NCBI RefSeq assembly: GCF_011074955.1
Contig: NZ_WUQJ01000034.1
Span: 124,001-188,000, forward strand
Length of the DNA: 64,000 bases
Source: Marinobacter caseinilyticus
GTDB taxonomy: Bacteria > Pseudomonadota > Gammaproteobacteria > Pseudomonadales > Oleiphilaceae
Direction: 5' to 3'
Positions 27,842 through 38,089 of this stretch are shown here, piece after piece. The notes beneath the pieces are model-generated. The model did no database searches. It had not been told where the DNA came from and saw nothing but the letters and a program-made list of their open reading frames with translations. A program made the position numbers and the translations under genes. The first letter of the stretch is position 1. Each line of letters starts with the position of its first letter.

Positions 27842-28735
27842 TCAGGCACTTGGGAAGACACCGGTGGATAAATATCGATCGCCCCGATCACAGATAATGG
27901 CCACGATCACCGCGTTTTCAACCTGCTCTGATAGGCGCAGAGCGGCGGCAATGGAACCACCGGACGAGACGCCACAGAAAATCCCTTCTTTTGTCGCCAG
28001 TGCTCGCATGGTGTTTTCGGCTTCCTCCTGACCGATATCCAGCACTTCATCGACCCGGGCCGCATCAAATATTTTGGGCAGGTACGCCGCCGGCCAGCGG
28101 CGTATGCCGGGAATGGACGCGCCGTCTTTAGGTTGCAGGCCAATTATCCGGATGTCCGGGTTGCGCTCTTTCAGGTAACGGGAAACCCCCATGATAGTGC
28201 CGGTGGTTCCCATTGAGCTGACGAAATGGGTAACCCGGCCTTTGGTTTGCTCCCAGATTTCCGGCCCTGTGGTGCGATAATGGGCCAGTGGATTGTCCAG
28301 GTTGCCAAACTGATCCAGCACCATACCCTGGCCTTCCGCTTGCATTCGGTCAGCAAGATCGCGAGCGCCTTCCATACCCTCATCCTTGCTCACCGTAATG
28401 ATCTCGGCACCATAGGCTCGCATGGCCGCTCGACGCTCTTCGCTCATGTGCGCCGGCATGATCAAAACCATGCGATAGCCTTTGATGGCCGCCGCCATCG
28501 CCAGTGCTATACCTGTGTTGCCACTGGTTGCCTCAATCAAGGTATCCCCGGGTTTGATATCGCCCCTGTTTTCAGCTTCCTGGATCATGCTCATGGCGGG
28601 GCGGTCTTTGACCGAACCGGCCGGGTTGTTGCCTTCAAGTTTCGCTAAGATGACGTTGCTGGTTTGGCCTGGAAGCCGCTGCAGCCTTACCAGTGGGGTA
28701 TGGCCGACAAAGTCTTCAATGGTGGGAAAATGCAT
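27842..28735 (-). CDS. cysM: Cysteine synthase B (O-acetylserine sulfhydrylase B)
   Basis: A PLP enzyme that makes cysteine from O-acetylserine and sulfide or thiosulfate. The PLP lysine is in NPAGSVKDRPAMSMI, the phosphate loop region is EATSGNTGIALA, and SMGTTGTIMG follows. The protein has 297 residues from ATG 28735, preceded by CAGGAG. The 30-codon upstream extension has no family match. It runs divergently from the gacS-like kinase with 243 bases between them. Confidence 0.95.
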   Translation of the reverse strand: MHFPTIEDFVGHTPLVRLQRLPGQTSNVILAKLEGNNPAGSVKDRPAMSMIQEAENRGDIKPGDTLIEATSGNTGIALAMAAAIKGYRMVLIMPAHMSEERRAAMRAYGAEIITVSKDEGMEGARDLADRMQAEGQGMVLDQFGNLDNPLAHYRTTGPEIWEQTKGRVTHFVSSMGTTGTIMGVSRYLKERNPDIRIIGLQPKDGASIPGIRRWPAAYLPKIFDAARVDEVLDIGQEEAENTMRALATKEGIFCGVSSGGSIAAALRLSEQVENAVIVAIICDRGDRYLSTGVFPSA

Positions 28736-28978
28736 GGATGACTCGCTCCTGAATATCGACACATGGAATCGCGGTTGGGCGTCCTGTGATACACTCTGGT
28801 TTCGCATCATACGCGTAACGGCCACGGTCTCCCAATACAGCTTATCGCTATAAAAATGACCAAGGGCTATAACCGAAACTGAGCGCTGGCTCGGAACGCT
28901 TGGTTTTTATTCTGACATGGACGATACCCGGTGATGACGGGCCGACAGGCTTGACTGGGCGAACTCAGGAATTATGTC

Positions 28979-31861
28979 ATGCGCCGCTGGGGCATTCGCA
29001 AAAAAGTGTTGGTGGTCACGCTGGTGCCCACGCTGCTTACCACCATGATGCTCGGTGTGTTTTTCACCTACAGCTGGGTAAGCAATATTGAGCAATTGCT
29101 ACGCGACCGCGGTGACTCGCTGTCGCGCCAATTAGCGGCCGGCGCCGAATACGGCATGTTTACCGCTAACCGAAGTCTTCTCAACAGTCTTTCCAACGCC
29201 TTGCTGGAAGAGAAAGACGTCCGGTCACTGACCTTCTTCGACGCTAACCGCAAACGCATCCTGCACTCCGGGCCCAGCCGCAATCAACAGGTGGAGGGCA
29301 GGTTTCTGGAGCGCCAGGAGACCATTCGCCAGGCGGGCGAGGACAGCAGTCTGTTTCTGGCGCCGGTCTATCTGCAAGACCTGATGCTTGAAAGCATGAT
29401 GGAGCTCGAATCCCGCAATACCGCCCCCAGCGCCACGGCGCCTATTGGCTGGGTCGCGGTCGAAATGTCACACCTCCGGACCGACAAGGAAACCTATAAA
29501 GCCCTGCTGATCAGCCTGCTGCTGATATTGGCCGGGGTTGGTATTAATGTCCTGATCGCATTAAAAATGAGCCGATCGTTCACCGACCCGGTATTCGAAT
29601 TGAACCGGGCGGTTGCACGCCTGAAAGAGGGCAAGCTTGATACTCGCGTTTATACCAAGGCGGGGCCGGAGTTTGAACAGCTCGAGTCCGGCCTCAATGC
29701 CATGGCTCAGGAGCTCAGCAAGGCTCAGGCTGAGATGCAACAGAACATCGACCAGGCCACGGAAGACTTGCGGGAAACGCTCGAGACCATCGAAATACAG
29801 AACATTGAACTGGATTTCGCCCGCAAAGAAGCACTGGAAGCGAGCCGCATCAAATCCGAATTCCTGGCGAATATGTCCCATGAAATTCGCACACCGCTGA
29901 ATGGGATCATTGGCTTCACTGAATTGTTACTGAAAAGCTCCTTGCCGAAGCCACAGCGGGATCACCTCAATACCATTCGGAAATCGTCGGAAATCCTGCT
30001 AACCATCATCAACGATATTCTGGACTTCTCCAAGATTGAAGCCGGCAAACTGATTCTTGACCGAGTCCCGTTCCAGCTCAGGGACATTATCGAAGACGTC
30101 ATGATGATGCTGGCACCGGCTGCCCACAGTAAAAATCTGGACCTGGTACCTCTGGTCTACCATGACGTGCCCGACAACGTTGTCGGCGACCCGCTCAGAG
30201 TGAAGCAGGTCATTACCAATCTGGTCAATAACGCCATCAAGTTTACCCAGACCGGTGAGGTGGTGCTCAGGGCCAGCCTGGAAGAAGAAAACATTGAGGG
30301 ACATCGTGTCACCTTGCGGCTGAGCATTACAGACTCCGGCGTGGGCTTATCGCGGGCACAGCAACAGAGCCTGTTCAACGCCTTCAGTCAGGCGGATGCA
30401 TCGACGGCCCGACAGTACGGAGGCACTGGGTTAGGGCTGGTAATATCCAAGCGCCTGGTGGAAGAAATGGGGGGTAAAATAGGACTGGACAGTGAGCTGG
30501 GTAAGGGTTCCACGTTCTGGTTTACTCTGACGTCTGAACTGTCCTCAGGCTCAGAGGCGCCCTCCCCTCGCGATGGTCTCAACGGGGAGCGAGCCATTTA
30601 CCTTGAGTACCAAAGAACTTCGGGTCTGGCGGTGGAACATATGCTCCGCGACTGGGGCGTGGATGTGGACCGTGTATCGACGCCGGCAGATCTTCTGGAG
30701 CATGTCGAAATCGCTCAGCAAAACCAGAGCGGCTATGCCGTCGCCATTATTGGTATTACCCGACACTTGTTGAACTCAAGCCAGTACCGGGACCTCCTTC
30801 GAACACTTGAAGTTGACTGGGACTGTCGCACACTGCTGCTCACACCGACACTGGACACCCATGATGCCGGGTTGTCTGGACTGGCAACCGGTCATATCAC
30901 CAAACCGGTTTGTCGAGAACCGCTCTATGACGAGCTACTGATGCTGATGCATGGCATTAACAATCAGGTCGTGCCGATCCACCATGAAGAACGTTCGACC
31001 GCAATACGTAACTCGCCCCTGCCAAGAATCCTGGCGGTGGACGATAATGAAGCCAACCTGAAACTGGTGCTGACCCTTTTACGCGACTGCAATATCCCCG
31101 CCGAGGGCGCGGCCAGCGGGTTTGAAGCCCTGAGCAAGGCTCGCCAACAAGGCTTTGATCTGGTGTTCATGGACCTCCAGATGCCGGGCATGGATGGTGT
31201 CGAGACAACGGAAAGGCTTCGCAACCTGGATGATAAAGCACATAAAACCCCCATTATTGCCTTGACTGCCCACGCGCTCGCCGACGAGCAGGAACGCTTG
31301 ATGCAGCAAGGCTTTGACGGCTACCTGTCAAAGCCGGTCAGCAGCCGTCAGTTACTCGATACCATCCGCGACTACACGGGATTTCATCACTTGGGTACAG
31401 GCGCAGCAGGCCGCTCCGTTCCTGAAGTGCGGGACACTCGCCGAAGTGTTCGCCCTTCAACGCGCCAAAAACAAAAGGTTTGCGTGAATGTTGATGAGAG
31501 TGTGAGACTCGCGGCGGGAAAGGCCGACCTGGCTGAAGAGTTGTTCAGTATGCTGCTGGAGCAGTTGCACCCCGACTTGGTGGCCGTGCGATCCTTATGG
31601 CAGAAACAAGATTTCAACAGCTTGCTGGAATGCATCCACAAGCTCCATGGCGCTACCCGCTACTGCGGTGTGCCCGAACTTCGAGTGGCGGCAGAAAACA
31701 TGGAAACCGCTTTGAAAAGATCGGCCCCCGAACTGGAACAAACCAAAGACGATCTGCTTGCCGCCATTGAACGACTTGAAATCTGGAGCGAACAAACCGA
31801 CTGGCAACAGCTGTTTCGAGATCGGGCTGGCGCCAAGAAACACCAGGGCGCCACAGAATAG
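28979..31861 (+). CDS. GacS/BarA-type hybrid sensor histidine kinase
   Basis: 960 residues: a membrane segment (about 10-30), a periplasmic part, a second membrane segment (about 173-195), HAMP, then kinase with H301 in [12 protein letters not shown] and full N/G boxes. After it comes a degenerate receiver-like region (530-660, no phospho-acceptor motif), a true receiver with D732 in [12 protein letters not shown], and an HPt domain with H887 in [11 protein letters not shown]. This tripartite order is that of BarA/GacS, which drives the Gac/Rsm small-RNA cascade through UvrY/GacA. Its position beside cysM-rlmD-relA-mazG also matches Pseudomonas gacS. The partner regulator is outside the window. 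Confidence 0.9.
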   Translation: MRRWGIRKKVLVVTLVPTLLTTMMLGVFFTYSWVSNIEQLLRDRGDSLSRQLAAGAEYGMFTANRSLLNSLSNALLEEKDVRSLTFFDANRKRILHSGPSRNQQVEGRFLERQETIRQAGEDSSLFLAPVYLQDLMLESMMELESRNTAPSATAPIGWVAVEMSHLRTDKETYKALLISLLLILAGVGINVLIALKMSRSFTDPVFELNRAVARLKEGKLDTRVYTKAGPEFEQLESGLNAMAQELSKAQAEMQQNIDQATEDLRETLETIEIQNIELDFARKEALEASRIKSEFLANMSHEIRTPLNGIIGFTELLLKSSLPKPQRDHLNTIRKSSEILLTIINDILDFSKIEAGKLILDRVPFQLRDIIEDVMMMLAPAAHSKNLDLVPLVYHDVPDNVVGDPLRVKQVITNLVNNAIKFTQTGEVVLRASLEEENIEGHRVTLRLSITDSGVGLSRAQQQSLFNAFSQADASTARQYGGTGLGLVISKRLVEEMGGKIGLDSELGKGSTFWFTLTSELSSGSEAPSPRDGLNGERAIYLEYQRTSGLAVEHMLRDWGVDVDRVSTPADLLEHVEIAQQNQSGYAVAIIGITRHLLNSSQYRDLLRTLEVDWDCRTLLLTPTLDTHDAGLSGLATGHITKPVCREPLYDELLMLMHGINNQVVPIHHEERSTAIRNSPLPRILAVDDNEANLKLVLTLLRDCNIPAEGAASGFEALSKARQQGFDLVFMDLQMPGMDGVETTERLRNLDDKAHKTPIIALTAHALADEQERLMQQGFDGYLSKPVSSRQLLDTIRDYTGFHHLGTGAAGRSVPEVRDTRRSVRPSTRQKQKVCVNVDESVRLAAGKADLAEELFSMLLEQLHPDLVAVRSLWQKQDFNSLLECIHKLHGATRYCGVPELRVAAENMETALKRSAPELEQTKDDLLAAIERLEIWSEQTDWQQLFRDRAGAKKHQGATE

Positions 31862-31870
31862 GCGCCCTGG
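31843..31870. terminator. Bidirectional hairpin between gacS-like gene and pdxJ
   Basis: A perfect 10-bp stem (CCAGGGCGCC / GGCGCCCTGG) with an 8-base loop covers the stop codon of the kinase gene and is followed by TTGATTCTGTT. The pdxJ stop lies 10 bases beyond. It can serve both convergent genes. Confidence 0.75.
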
Positions 31871-31879
31871 TTGATTCTG

Positions 31880-32629
31880 TTACGGACTTAAATGCGGACC
31901 TCTCGCCCGGTCAATGACTGACCGCATATCCCGAACGGCCTCTTTCAGACCCGTAAACACCGCCCGTGCGATGATGCTGTGGCCTATATTGAGCTCATTG
32001 ATGCCCGGTATTGCTGCCACCCGCTCGGTATTGTGATAGTGCAGACCATGACCCGCATTAACAATCAGCCCGCGTTTGCGAGCGTACGCCACGGCATCCA
32101 GGAGGACCTTGAAGGCTTTTTCTTCAGCCTCGGGTGTGTTTGCCTCAGCGTATTCCCCGGTGTGCAATTCAACCACCGGCGCGCCGCAGCGGACAGCGGC
32201 ATCAATTTGGGCGGGGTCGGGGTCAATGAACAGCGATACCTCGGCCCCAATTCGAGCCAGCCGTTCACAGGCTTTTGCGATTCGTGCTTCTTGCCCGTCC
32301 ACATCCAGACCGCCTTCGGTGGTCAGCTCTTCCCGCTTTTCCGGCACCAAACACACACACTGCGGCCTTACCTGCTCAGCAAAGACAATCATGGCGTCGG
32401 TCACGGCCATTTCCAGGTTCATCTTGGTGTTAAGCATGTCACGCATGAGCAGCACATCCCGCTCCTGAATGTGCCGGCGATCTTCCCTGGGATGGATGGT
32501 AATACCATCCGCGCCGGCTTCTTCCGCCAACAATGCGGCCTGGACAGGGTCCGGATAGCGCGTGCCTCGGGCTTGACGCAACGTCGCCACATGGTCGACA
32601 TTCACGCCAAGCAAAACTCTAGGATTCAT
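31880..32629 (-). CDS. pdxJ: Pyridoxine 5'-phosphate synthase
   Basis: Closes the vitamin B6 ring from 3-amino-1-hydroxyacetone phosphate and deoxyxylulose phosphate. The protein has 249 residues with [20 protein letters not shown] at the start, HPREDRRHI, and [12 protein letters not shown] near the end. ATG 32629 with GAGGAGA upstream is chosen; the frame extends six codons further. Its start overlaps the recO end by 11 bases. Confidence 0.96.
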   Translation of the reverse strand: MNPRVLLGVNVDHVATLRQARGTRYPDPVQAALLAEEAGADGITIHPREDRRHIQERDVLLMRDMLNTKMNLEMAVTDAMIVFAEQVRPQCVCLVPEKREELTTEGGLDVDGQEARIAKACERLARIGAEVSLFIDPDPAQIDAAVRCGAPVVELHTGEYAEANTPEAEEKAFKVLLDAVAYARKRGLIVNAGHGLHYHNTERVAAIPGINELNIGHSIIARAVFTGLKEAVRDMRSVIDRARGPHLSP

Positions 32630-33347
32630 TGGATTCTCCTCGACCATGACTAAACAGACTACGACTGTGCAAGGGGCGCCCTTGCATCAGGTGGTCAACC
32701 AACACGCGCATCACGCGTTTGGCGAGCCGGCGGCAAACAGGGGATTCCAGATCGCCCTCCGACAAAGCCAATAGCACGTCACCCCGCAATCCGTTGAGCC
32801 TCGTCGTATCGGAAGGATGGGCAACGATGCCCTGCTCGGGATCATAACCATAAAATCCGGCAGGCTCTACCGGGCGGCCGGTATCAGTGGATTCAGACCA
32901 CTGAAAGCCCAGCCCCATGGCCTTGGCAAAGGCCCATTCAAACCGCCTGAGTACCGGCTCAATGTCCTGGGCTTCCGATAATGCCCGCAGTGTTTCAATG
33001 TAGTTTGCGAATAATTCGGGATGAGGGTCGCCGACCGGCAATACTCGTTGTAGCAGTTCGTTAATGTAAAGCCCGCTGTACAAGGCGTTGGTACGACGCA
33101 GCACAGGCCCCTGTCGAACATCTGTCTGAGTCAGGGTTTTGAGTTCACCACGGCCTTGCCAGTTAAGCAGCAAGGGCTGAAACGGCTGCAGCTGAGCCTT
33201 CAGCGGGCTTTTGGCCGAATGCCCACCCCGCGCCACCAGTGTTATCCGGCCGGCATTGAGGGCAAACACGTCAACCAGCAAGCTGGTTTCCCGGTAGGGC
33301 CGGCGGTGTAACACATAAGCGGGTTCCTGCATGGCTGAACCCGTCAT
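32619..33347 (-). CDS. recO: DNA repair protein RecO
   Basis: Loads RecA with RecF/RecR and binds SSB. The N-terminal OB-fold opens with [18 protein letters not shown], then [20 protein letters not shown]. The family's helical C-terminal domain includes [17 protein letters not shown]. 242 residues from ATG 33347; GTG 33353 is possible but lies on top of the GAGG ribosome site. It is the sixth gene in the lepA-to-pdxJ operon. Confidence 0.93.
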   Translation of the reverse strand: MTGSAMQEPAYVLHRRPYRETSLLVDVFALNAGRITLVARGGHSAKSPLKAQLQPFQPLLLNWQGRGELKTLTQTDVRQGPVLRRTNALYSGLYINELLQRVLPVGDPHPELFANYIETLRALSEAQDIEPVLRRFEWAFAKAMGLGFQWSESTDTGRPVEPAGFYGYDPEQGIVAHPSDTTRLNGLRGDVLLALSEGDLESPVCRRLAKRVMRVLVDHLMQGRPLHSRSLFSHGRGESNES

Positions 33348-33354
33348 GGTCACC

Positions 33355-34275
33355 TCAGAAGTCGTTCATGCCCAGGCTTTTCAGTGCTCGGTCACTGTCA
33401 GCCCAGCCGCGTTTGACTTTTACCCAGAGTCGCAGCATCACCTTGCCACCGAATAGACGCTCCATGTCCTCACGGGCGTCTTGCCCAATGCTGCGCAGAC
33501 GATCGCCTTTATCCCCTATGACAATTTTCTTCTGGCCTTCCCGCTCAACCAATATCAGCGCAGACACATTCAAAATTTTGCCTTCGTGACGGAATTCCTC
33601 AATCTCGACCGCCACCGAGTACGGCAGCTCCGCGCCGAGTTGGCGGGTGATTTTTTCACGCACCATTTCCGAGGCCAGGAAGCGTTCACTCTTGTCGGTG
33701 ATCTGGTCGTCGGGATAAAAATGCACACTCTGTGGCAAAAACCGTCCCACCGCTTCTTCCAGCGGCGCCAGGTTGACCCCCTTCAGTGCGGACATGGGAA
33801 TCACTTCGGCAAAATCACGTTTTTTCGACAGCATGTCCAAGTGGGGCAGCAACGAATCGCGATTGTCGATTTTATCCACTTTATTGATTGCGAGAATGAT
33901 CGGACAGGCGAGCTTTTCGAGCTTCTGCAGCACCATCTCATCCGCGGTGGTCCAGTTGGTCTGATCCACCACAAATACCACCACATCCACGTCCACCAAC
34001 GCCGACGTCGCCGCTCGATTCATGTACCGGTTAATGGCACGAGGTTCCTCCTCATGCATGCCCGGCGTATCAACATAAATTGCCTGCAATGGACCGTCGG
34101 TTTTGATGCCCAGCACCTGATGACGGGTCGTTTGCGGTTTGCGGGAGGTAATACTGAGCTTCTGCCCTAAAATATGATTCAGCAGCGTCGACTTCCCCAC
34201 GTTGGGGCGTCCTACAATTGCCACGAATCCACACCGACTTTCCGGGTTTTCCGGACGCGTAATATCATTCATCAT
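33355..34275 (-). CDS. era: GTPase Era
   Basis: Ribosome small-subunit assembly GTPase. G motifs: [12 protein letters not shown], the DTPG motif in [17 protein letters not shown] and SALKG; a KH domain fills the last 90 residues and binds the 16S 3' end. 306 residues. It overlaps the rnc stop by 4 bases, so translation is coupled to rnc. Confidence 0.97.
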   Translation of the reverse strand: MMNDITRPENPESRCGFVAIVGRPNVGKSTLLNHILGQKLSITSRKPQTTRHQVLGIKTDGPLQAIYVDTPGMHEEEPRAINRYMNRAATSALVDVDVVVFVVDQTNWTTADEMVLQKLEKLACPIILAINKVDKIDNRDSLLPHLDMLSKKRDFAEVIPMSALKGVNLAPLEEAVGRFLPQSVHFYPDDQITDKSERFLASEMVREKITRQLGAELPYSVAVEIEEFRHEGKILNVSALILVEREGQKKIVIGDKGDRLRSIGQDAREDMERLFGGKVMLRLWVKVKRGWADSDRALKSLGMNDF

Positions 34276-34961
34276 TCATTCTCCACGCCCAGCGCTTTTA
34301 GTGCATTACGAGCAGCCTGCTGCTCGGCAATGCGTCGACTACTTCCAATACCACTGGTCTTTCGATCCAACGAAGGCAATGCACACGACACATGGAACGT
34401 CTGGGCATGGGCTTCGCCATCGACAGATATCACGTCATACTGTGGCAGCGGGAACTGGCGAGATTGCAAATATTCCTGCAGACGCGTTTTGGGGTCTTTT
34501 TGAGTATCCTGAAGGTTCAGATTCTTTAGCCGCTGCTCAAACCAGCGAAGCACCTGGGACCGACAGGTGTCAAAATTGCTGTCCAGGTAAATGGCGCCAA
34601 TAATGGATTCCACCGCGTCGGCAAGAATCGAGTCGCGCCGATAACCACCACTTTTCAGCTCTCCCGAGCCCAGGCGCAGGTACTGACCCAGCTCAAACTC
34701 GCGCCCAATTTCCGCCAGCGTCACACCTTTTACCATGCGCGCCCGCAACCGGCTCAGTTGCCCTTCTCTGGCTTTCTCAAACGTCAGGTACAGAGCCTCT
34801 GCAATGACCATATTGACAATCGAGTCGCCCAAAAATTCAAGGCGTTCATTGTTGTCATTGCCAAAACTACGGTGAGTTAAGGCCAACAGCAGGCGTTCGG
34901 GGCTATTGAACTGATACCCGATACGTCGTTGGAGCTGATCAAGGTCTGGCGATGAACTCAC
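34272..34961 (-). CDS. rnc: Ribonuclease III
   Basis: Cleaves double-stranded RNA in rRNA and mRNA processing. The signature [20 protein letters not shown] carries the catalytic acids, and a C-terminal dsRNA-binding domain follows ([13 protein letters not shown] to the end). 229 residues. It overlaps both neighbours by 4 bases. Confidence 0.97.
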   Translation of the reverse strand: MSSSPDLDQLQRRIGYQFNSPERLLLALTHRSFGNDNNERLEFLGDSIVNMVIAEALYLTFEKAREGQLSRLRARMVKGVTLAEIGREFELGQYLRLGSGELKSGGYRRDSILADAVESIIGAIYLDSNFDTCRSQVLRWFEQRLKNLNLQDTQKDPKTRLQEYLQSRQFPLPQYDVISVDGEAHAQTFHVSCALPSLDRKTSGIGSSRRIAEQQAARNALKALGVENE

Positions 34962-35347
34962 GTACCCGACATCTCATAGGCATGCTGAAAGTGCACTACT
35001 GCATCGACATTACCGACAATGCCGGTCCGGACTTCGTAGTCGACATTGATGCGAATTTGCTCGCCGTCGGCTTCCAGCTTAATCGATTTGGGATCAAACT
35101 CGCGCACGTTATTAACCAGTAAACGCTTGTTTATCAGTTTGCGAACATCGCCAACCGTCATGGTGGATAATCCCTTGGTGCCGTCCAGGCCTTCTAATGC
35201 TTCCTGAATCGTGATGTCATCCAGATAGATGGGACCCAGCTTGATGACCAATGACAGCAGACTGCCAAAAAACAAAACGATGACCAAGACGCCAAGCGTT
35301 GAAGCGCCTCGCTGTGACGACATGGACAAGCGGCCTGATTTACTCAT
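34958..35347 (-). CDS. DUF4845 small membrane protein
   Basis: 129 residues with one N-terminal membrane segment ([22 protein letters not shown]) that resembles a prepilin-like or tail-anchored start. The rest is a soluble domain ending with [13 protein letters not shown]. It is widely found between lepB and rnc in gammaproteobacteria, so it may act with signal peptidase or envelope biogenesis, but no function is known. ATG 35347 with AGGGG upstream is chosen; the frame extends 13 codons further into lepB. Confidence 0.85.
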   Translation of the reverse strand: MSKSGRLSMSSQRGASTLGVLVIVLFFGSLLSLVIKLGPIYLDDITIQEALEGLDGTKGLSTMTVGDVRKLINKRLLVNNVREFDPKSIKLEADGEQIRINVDYEVRTGIVGNVDAVVHFQHAYEMSGT

Positions 35348-35360
35348 TTTATTACCCCTG

Positions 35361-36164
35361 TTATTCAATATAACCAACACGATCAAAGCTTGGCAGGCTT
35401 GGCAATGATTCTAGATGCATCCAGATAGCAAACGCCTTACCCACCACCATCTCGTCAGGCACCATGCCCCAGAAACGACTGTCATTGCTGTTGTCGCGAT
35501 TATCGCCCATGGCAAAGTAATGACCTTCCGGCACGATCCATTCGCCTTCGCCGGCACCATTGCGACTGCCCATGGTGAGAAAGATCTCATGCCCCACATC
35601 GCCCAGTTGCTCACGCTGCAACTCCACCGGAGGCAGCGACGCCACAAACTCCGTCGGCACTTGCTCACCATTGATATACAAAGTTTTATTGCGGTAGCGA
35701 ATGTGATCGCCGGGGAGGCCCACCACCCGTTTAATGTAGTTGGTTTCACCGTCTTTGGGGTACTTGAAGACCATGACATCGCCACGCTCGGGATCCCCCA
35801 GACTCACGACCTTGGTGCCGGCCACCGGCAACCGTAATCCGTAGGCGAATTTGTTGACCAGAATAAAGTCGCCCACCTCGAGTGTCGGCAACATGGAGCC
35901 CGAAGGAATCTGGAAGGGCTCGATCAAGAACGAGCGCAACACCAGCACAATCGCAAGAACCGGAAAGAACGAACGACTGAGATCAATCAGGTAAGGCTCT
36001 TTCTGAGTCTTTGCGTCTTCATCCAGGCCCGCGGGGACAATGCCACCCTCTGCCGATACCCGCGCCTCACGACGCGCCCTCAAAAACAAAACATCCGCCA
36101 GCCAGATCAGGCCGGTTGCAAAGGTCAAAACGACCAGAATCAGCGGGAAATTAATATCCATCAA
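35361..36164 (-). CDS. lepB: Signal peptidase I
   Basis: Cleaves signal peptides at the periplasmic face. Catalytic Ser is in PSGSMLPTLEVGD and catalytic Lys in NYIKRVVGLPGD; the C-terminal box GDNRDNSNDSRFWG is present. Two N-terminal membrane segments (residues 5-25 and 60-80). 267 residues, close to the Pseudomonas enzyme. It follows lepA by 6 bases. Confidence 0.96.
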   Translation of the reverse strand: MMDINFPLILVVLTFATGLIWLADVLFLRARREARVSAEGGIVPAGLDEDAKTQKEPYLIDLSRSFFPVLAIVLVLRSFLIEPFQIPSGSMLPTLEVGDFILVNKFAYGLRLPVAGTKVVSLGDPERGDVMVFKYPKDGETNYIKRVVGLPGDHIRYRNKTLYINGEQVPTEFVASLPPVELQREQLGDVGHEIFLTMGSRNGAGEGEWIVPEGHYFAMGDNRDNSNDSRFWGMVPDEMVVGKAFAIWMHLESLPSLPSFDRVGYIE

Positions 36165-36170
36165 AACGCC

Positions 36171-37979
36171 CTAGTTATCGACTTTCAGTACGGCAAGGAA
36201 TGCTTCCTGAGGCACTTCCACATTACCCACCTGTTTCATGCGCTTCTTACCTTCTTTCTGTTTCTGCAATAGCTTTTTCTTACGACTGACGTCGCCACCG
36301 TAACACTTCGCGGTGACATTCTTGCGCAGTGCCTTGACGGTCACGCGGGACACCACCTGGTTACCAATGGCGGCCTGGATGGCAATATCAAACATCTGAC
36401 GTGGTATCAGCTCTTTCATTTTATCCACCAGCGCCCGACCCCTGAAATTTGCCTGGTCCCGGTGAAGGATCAGCGCCAGTGCATCAACTCGTTCCCCGTT
36501 AATCAAAACGTCCAGGCGAACAAGGTTGGCGGTCTGAAACCGCTTGAAATGGTAATCCAGCGAAGCAAAACCCCGGCTCACGGATTTGATCCGGTCAAAG
36601 AAATCCATCACCACTTCTGCCATCGGCAGCTCGTACGTGAGCTGAACCTGACTGGAGAGGAATAGCATATTCTGTTGGACGCCGCGTTTTTCCTCACACA
36701 ATGCAATGACGTTGCCCAGGTGTTCCTGCGGTACCAGAATGTGCGCTTCCACAATAGGCTCACGCATTTCCTCCACCGATCCGATGTCGGGAAGTTGTGA
36801 GGGGTTGGCCACCATCATGGTTTGCCCCTGTTTGGTAACCACTTCATAGCTCACCGTTGGCGCGGTGGTTATCAAATCAATATTGTATTCGCGCTCCAGC
36901 CGTTCCTGAATGATTTCCATATGGAGCATGCCCAGAAACCCACAACGGAAACCAAACCCGAGCGCATCAGAGTTTTCGGGCTCGAAAAACAGTGAAGCGT
37001 CATTGAGTGTCAACTTATCCAATGCATCGCGAAAGCCTTCGTAATCATCGGACTGGATTGGAAACAGCCCCGCATAAACCTGAGGTTTGACCTTTTTGAA
37101 GCCGGGAAGGCTGGGTGTAATGTCCGCGGTCTTTTGATGGGCGATGGTGTCGCCAACCGGTGCACCATGAATATCCTTGATGCCGGCCACCACAAACCCC
37201 ACTTCACCGGTCGCCAGGATGCCGGTTTCAGTCGGTTTGGGCGTAAAAATGCCGACCTTGTCGGCGTTCCAGGCACGGCCGGTCGATTTGATCAGGATCT
37301 TGTCGCCTTTTCGCAGTGTGCCCTGCTTGATTCGTACGAGCGAGACAACACCCAAATAGTTATCAAACCAGGAATCGATAATCAGCGCCTGCAGGGGACC
37401 ATCGATATCACCGGTGGGGGCAGGCACCCTGCGAATCAGATCTTCGAGCACGTCAATGACACCCATACCGCTTTTCGCACTGCAGCGAACCGCATTGGAT
37501 GCTTCGATTCCGATAATGTCTTCAATTTCCTGCGCGACACGCTCCGGCTCGGCTTGCGGCAAGTCCATTTTGTTCAGCACTGGCACAACTTCGAGCCCCT
37601 GCTCAATGGCGGTGTAACAATTGGCCACCGATTGGGCTTCCACTCCCTGACCGGCGTCCACCACCAACAAGGCACCTTCGCAGGCGTACAGCGAGCGCGA
37701 GACTTCGTAGGAGAAATCGACGTGTCCCGGGGTATCTATCAAGTTGAGCTTGTACTCATGGCCATCCTGGGACAGGTATTTGAGCGTCACACTCTGGGCT
37801 TTGATGGTAATGCCCCGCTCACGCTCAATGTCCATGGAATCGAGCACCTGCTCGGCCATTTCACGGTCACTCAGGCCACCGCACATATGAATGAAGCGGT
37901 CAGCCAATGTGGATTTACCATGATCAATATGGGCGATGATGGAAAAATTGCGGATACGGCTCAGTTCAGTCACAGACAA
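36171..37979 (-). CDS. lepA: Elongation factor 4 (back-translocase GTPase)
   Basis: Ribosome-bound GTPase resembling EF-G without domain IV. G motifs: [18 protein letters not shown] and NKMDLP; the C-terminal domain ends with [20 protein letters not shown], the LepA-specific signature. 602 residues. TTG at 37979 fits the GTGAG ribosome site best; GTG 37973 gives the more usual protein start. It heads the lepA-lepB-DUF4845-rnc-era-recO-pdxJ operon. Confidence 0.96.
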   Translation of the reverse strand: MSVTELSRIRNFSIIAHIDHGKSTLADRFIHMCGGLSDREMAEQVLDSMDIERERGITIKAQSVTLKYLSQDGHEYKLNLIDTPGHVDFSYEVSRSLYACEGALLVVDAGQGVEAQSVANCYTAIEQGLEVVPVLNKMDLPQAEPERVAQEIEDIIGIEASNAVRCSAKSGMGVIDVLEDLIRRVPAPTGDIDGPLQALIIDSWFDNYLGVVSLVRIKQGTLRKGDKILIKSTGRAWNADKVGIFTPKPTETGILATGEVGFVVAGIKDIHGAPVGDTIAHQKTADITPSLPGFKKVKPQVYAGLFPIQSDDYEGFRDALDKLTLNDASLFFEPENSDALGFGFRCGFLGMLHMEIIQERLEREYNIDLITTAPTVSYEVVTKQGQTMMVANPSQLPDIGSVEEMREPIVEAHILVPQEHLGNVIALCEEKRGVQQNMLFLSSQVQLTYELPMAEVVMDFFDRIKSVSRGFASLDYHFKRFQTANLVRLDVLINGERVDALALILHRDQANFRGRALVDKMKELIPRQMFDIAIQAAIGNQVVSRVTVKALRKNVTAKCYGGDVSRKKKLLQKQKEGKKRMKQVGNVEVPQEAFLAVLKVDN

Positions 37980-38089
37980 TGGGTACTCACGTAAGACAAC
38001 GATGCATTCCGGACATACCGTGTGAACGGCAAACCAGGCGTGTAATTCAACGGCGTGATTTTACCGGTTGTAGCCCGCCATTGCCATGA

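Noticed and set aside
37134..37994. Long plus-strand frame (286 codons) opposite lepA
   Set aside because: It lies fully inside lepA on the other strand. His/Asn/Gly-rich text is typical of antisense reading.
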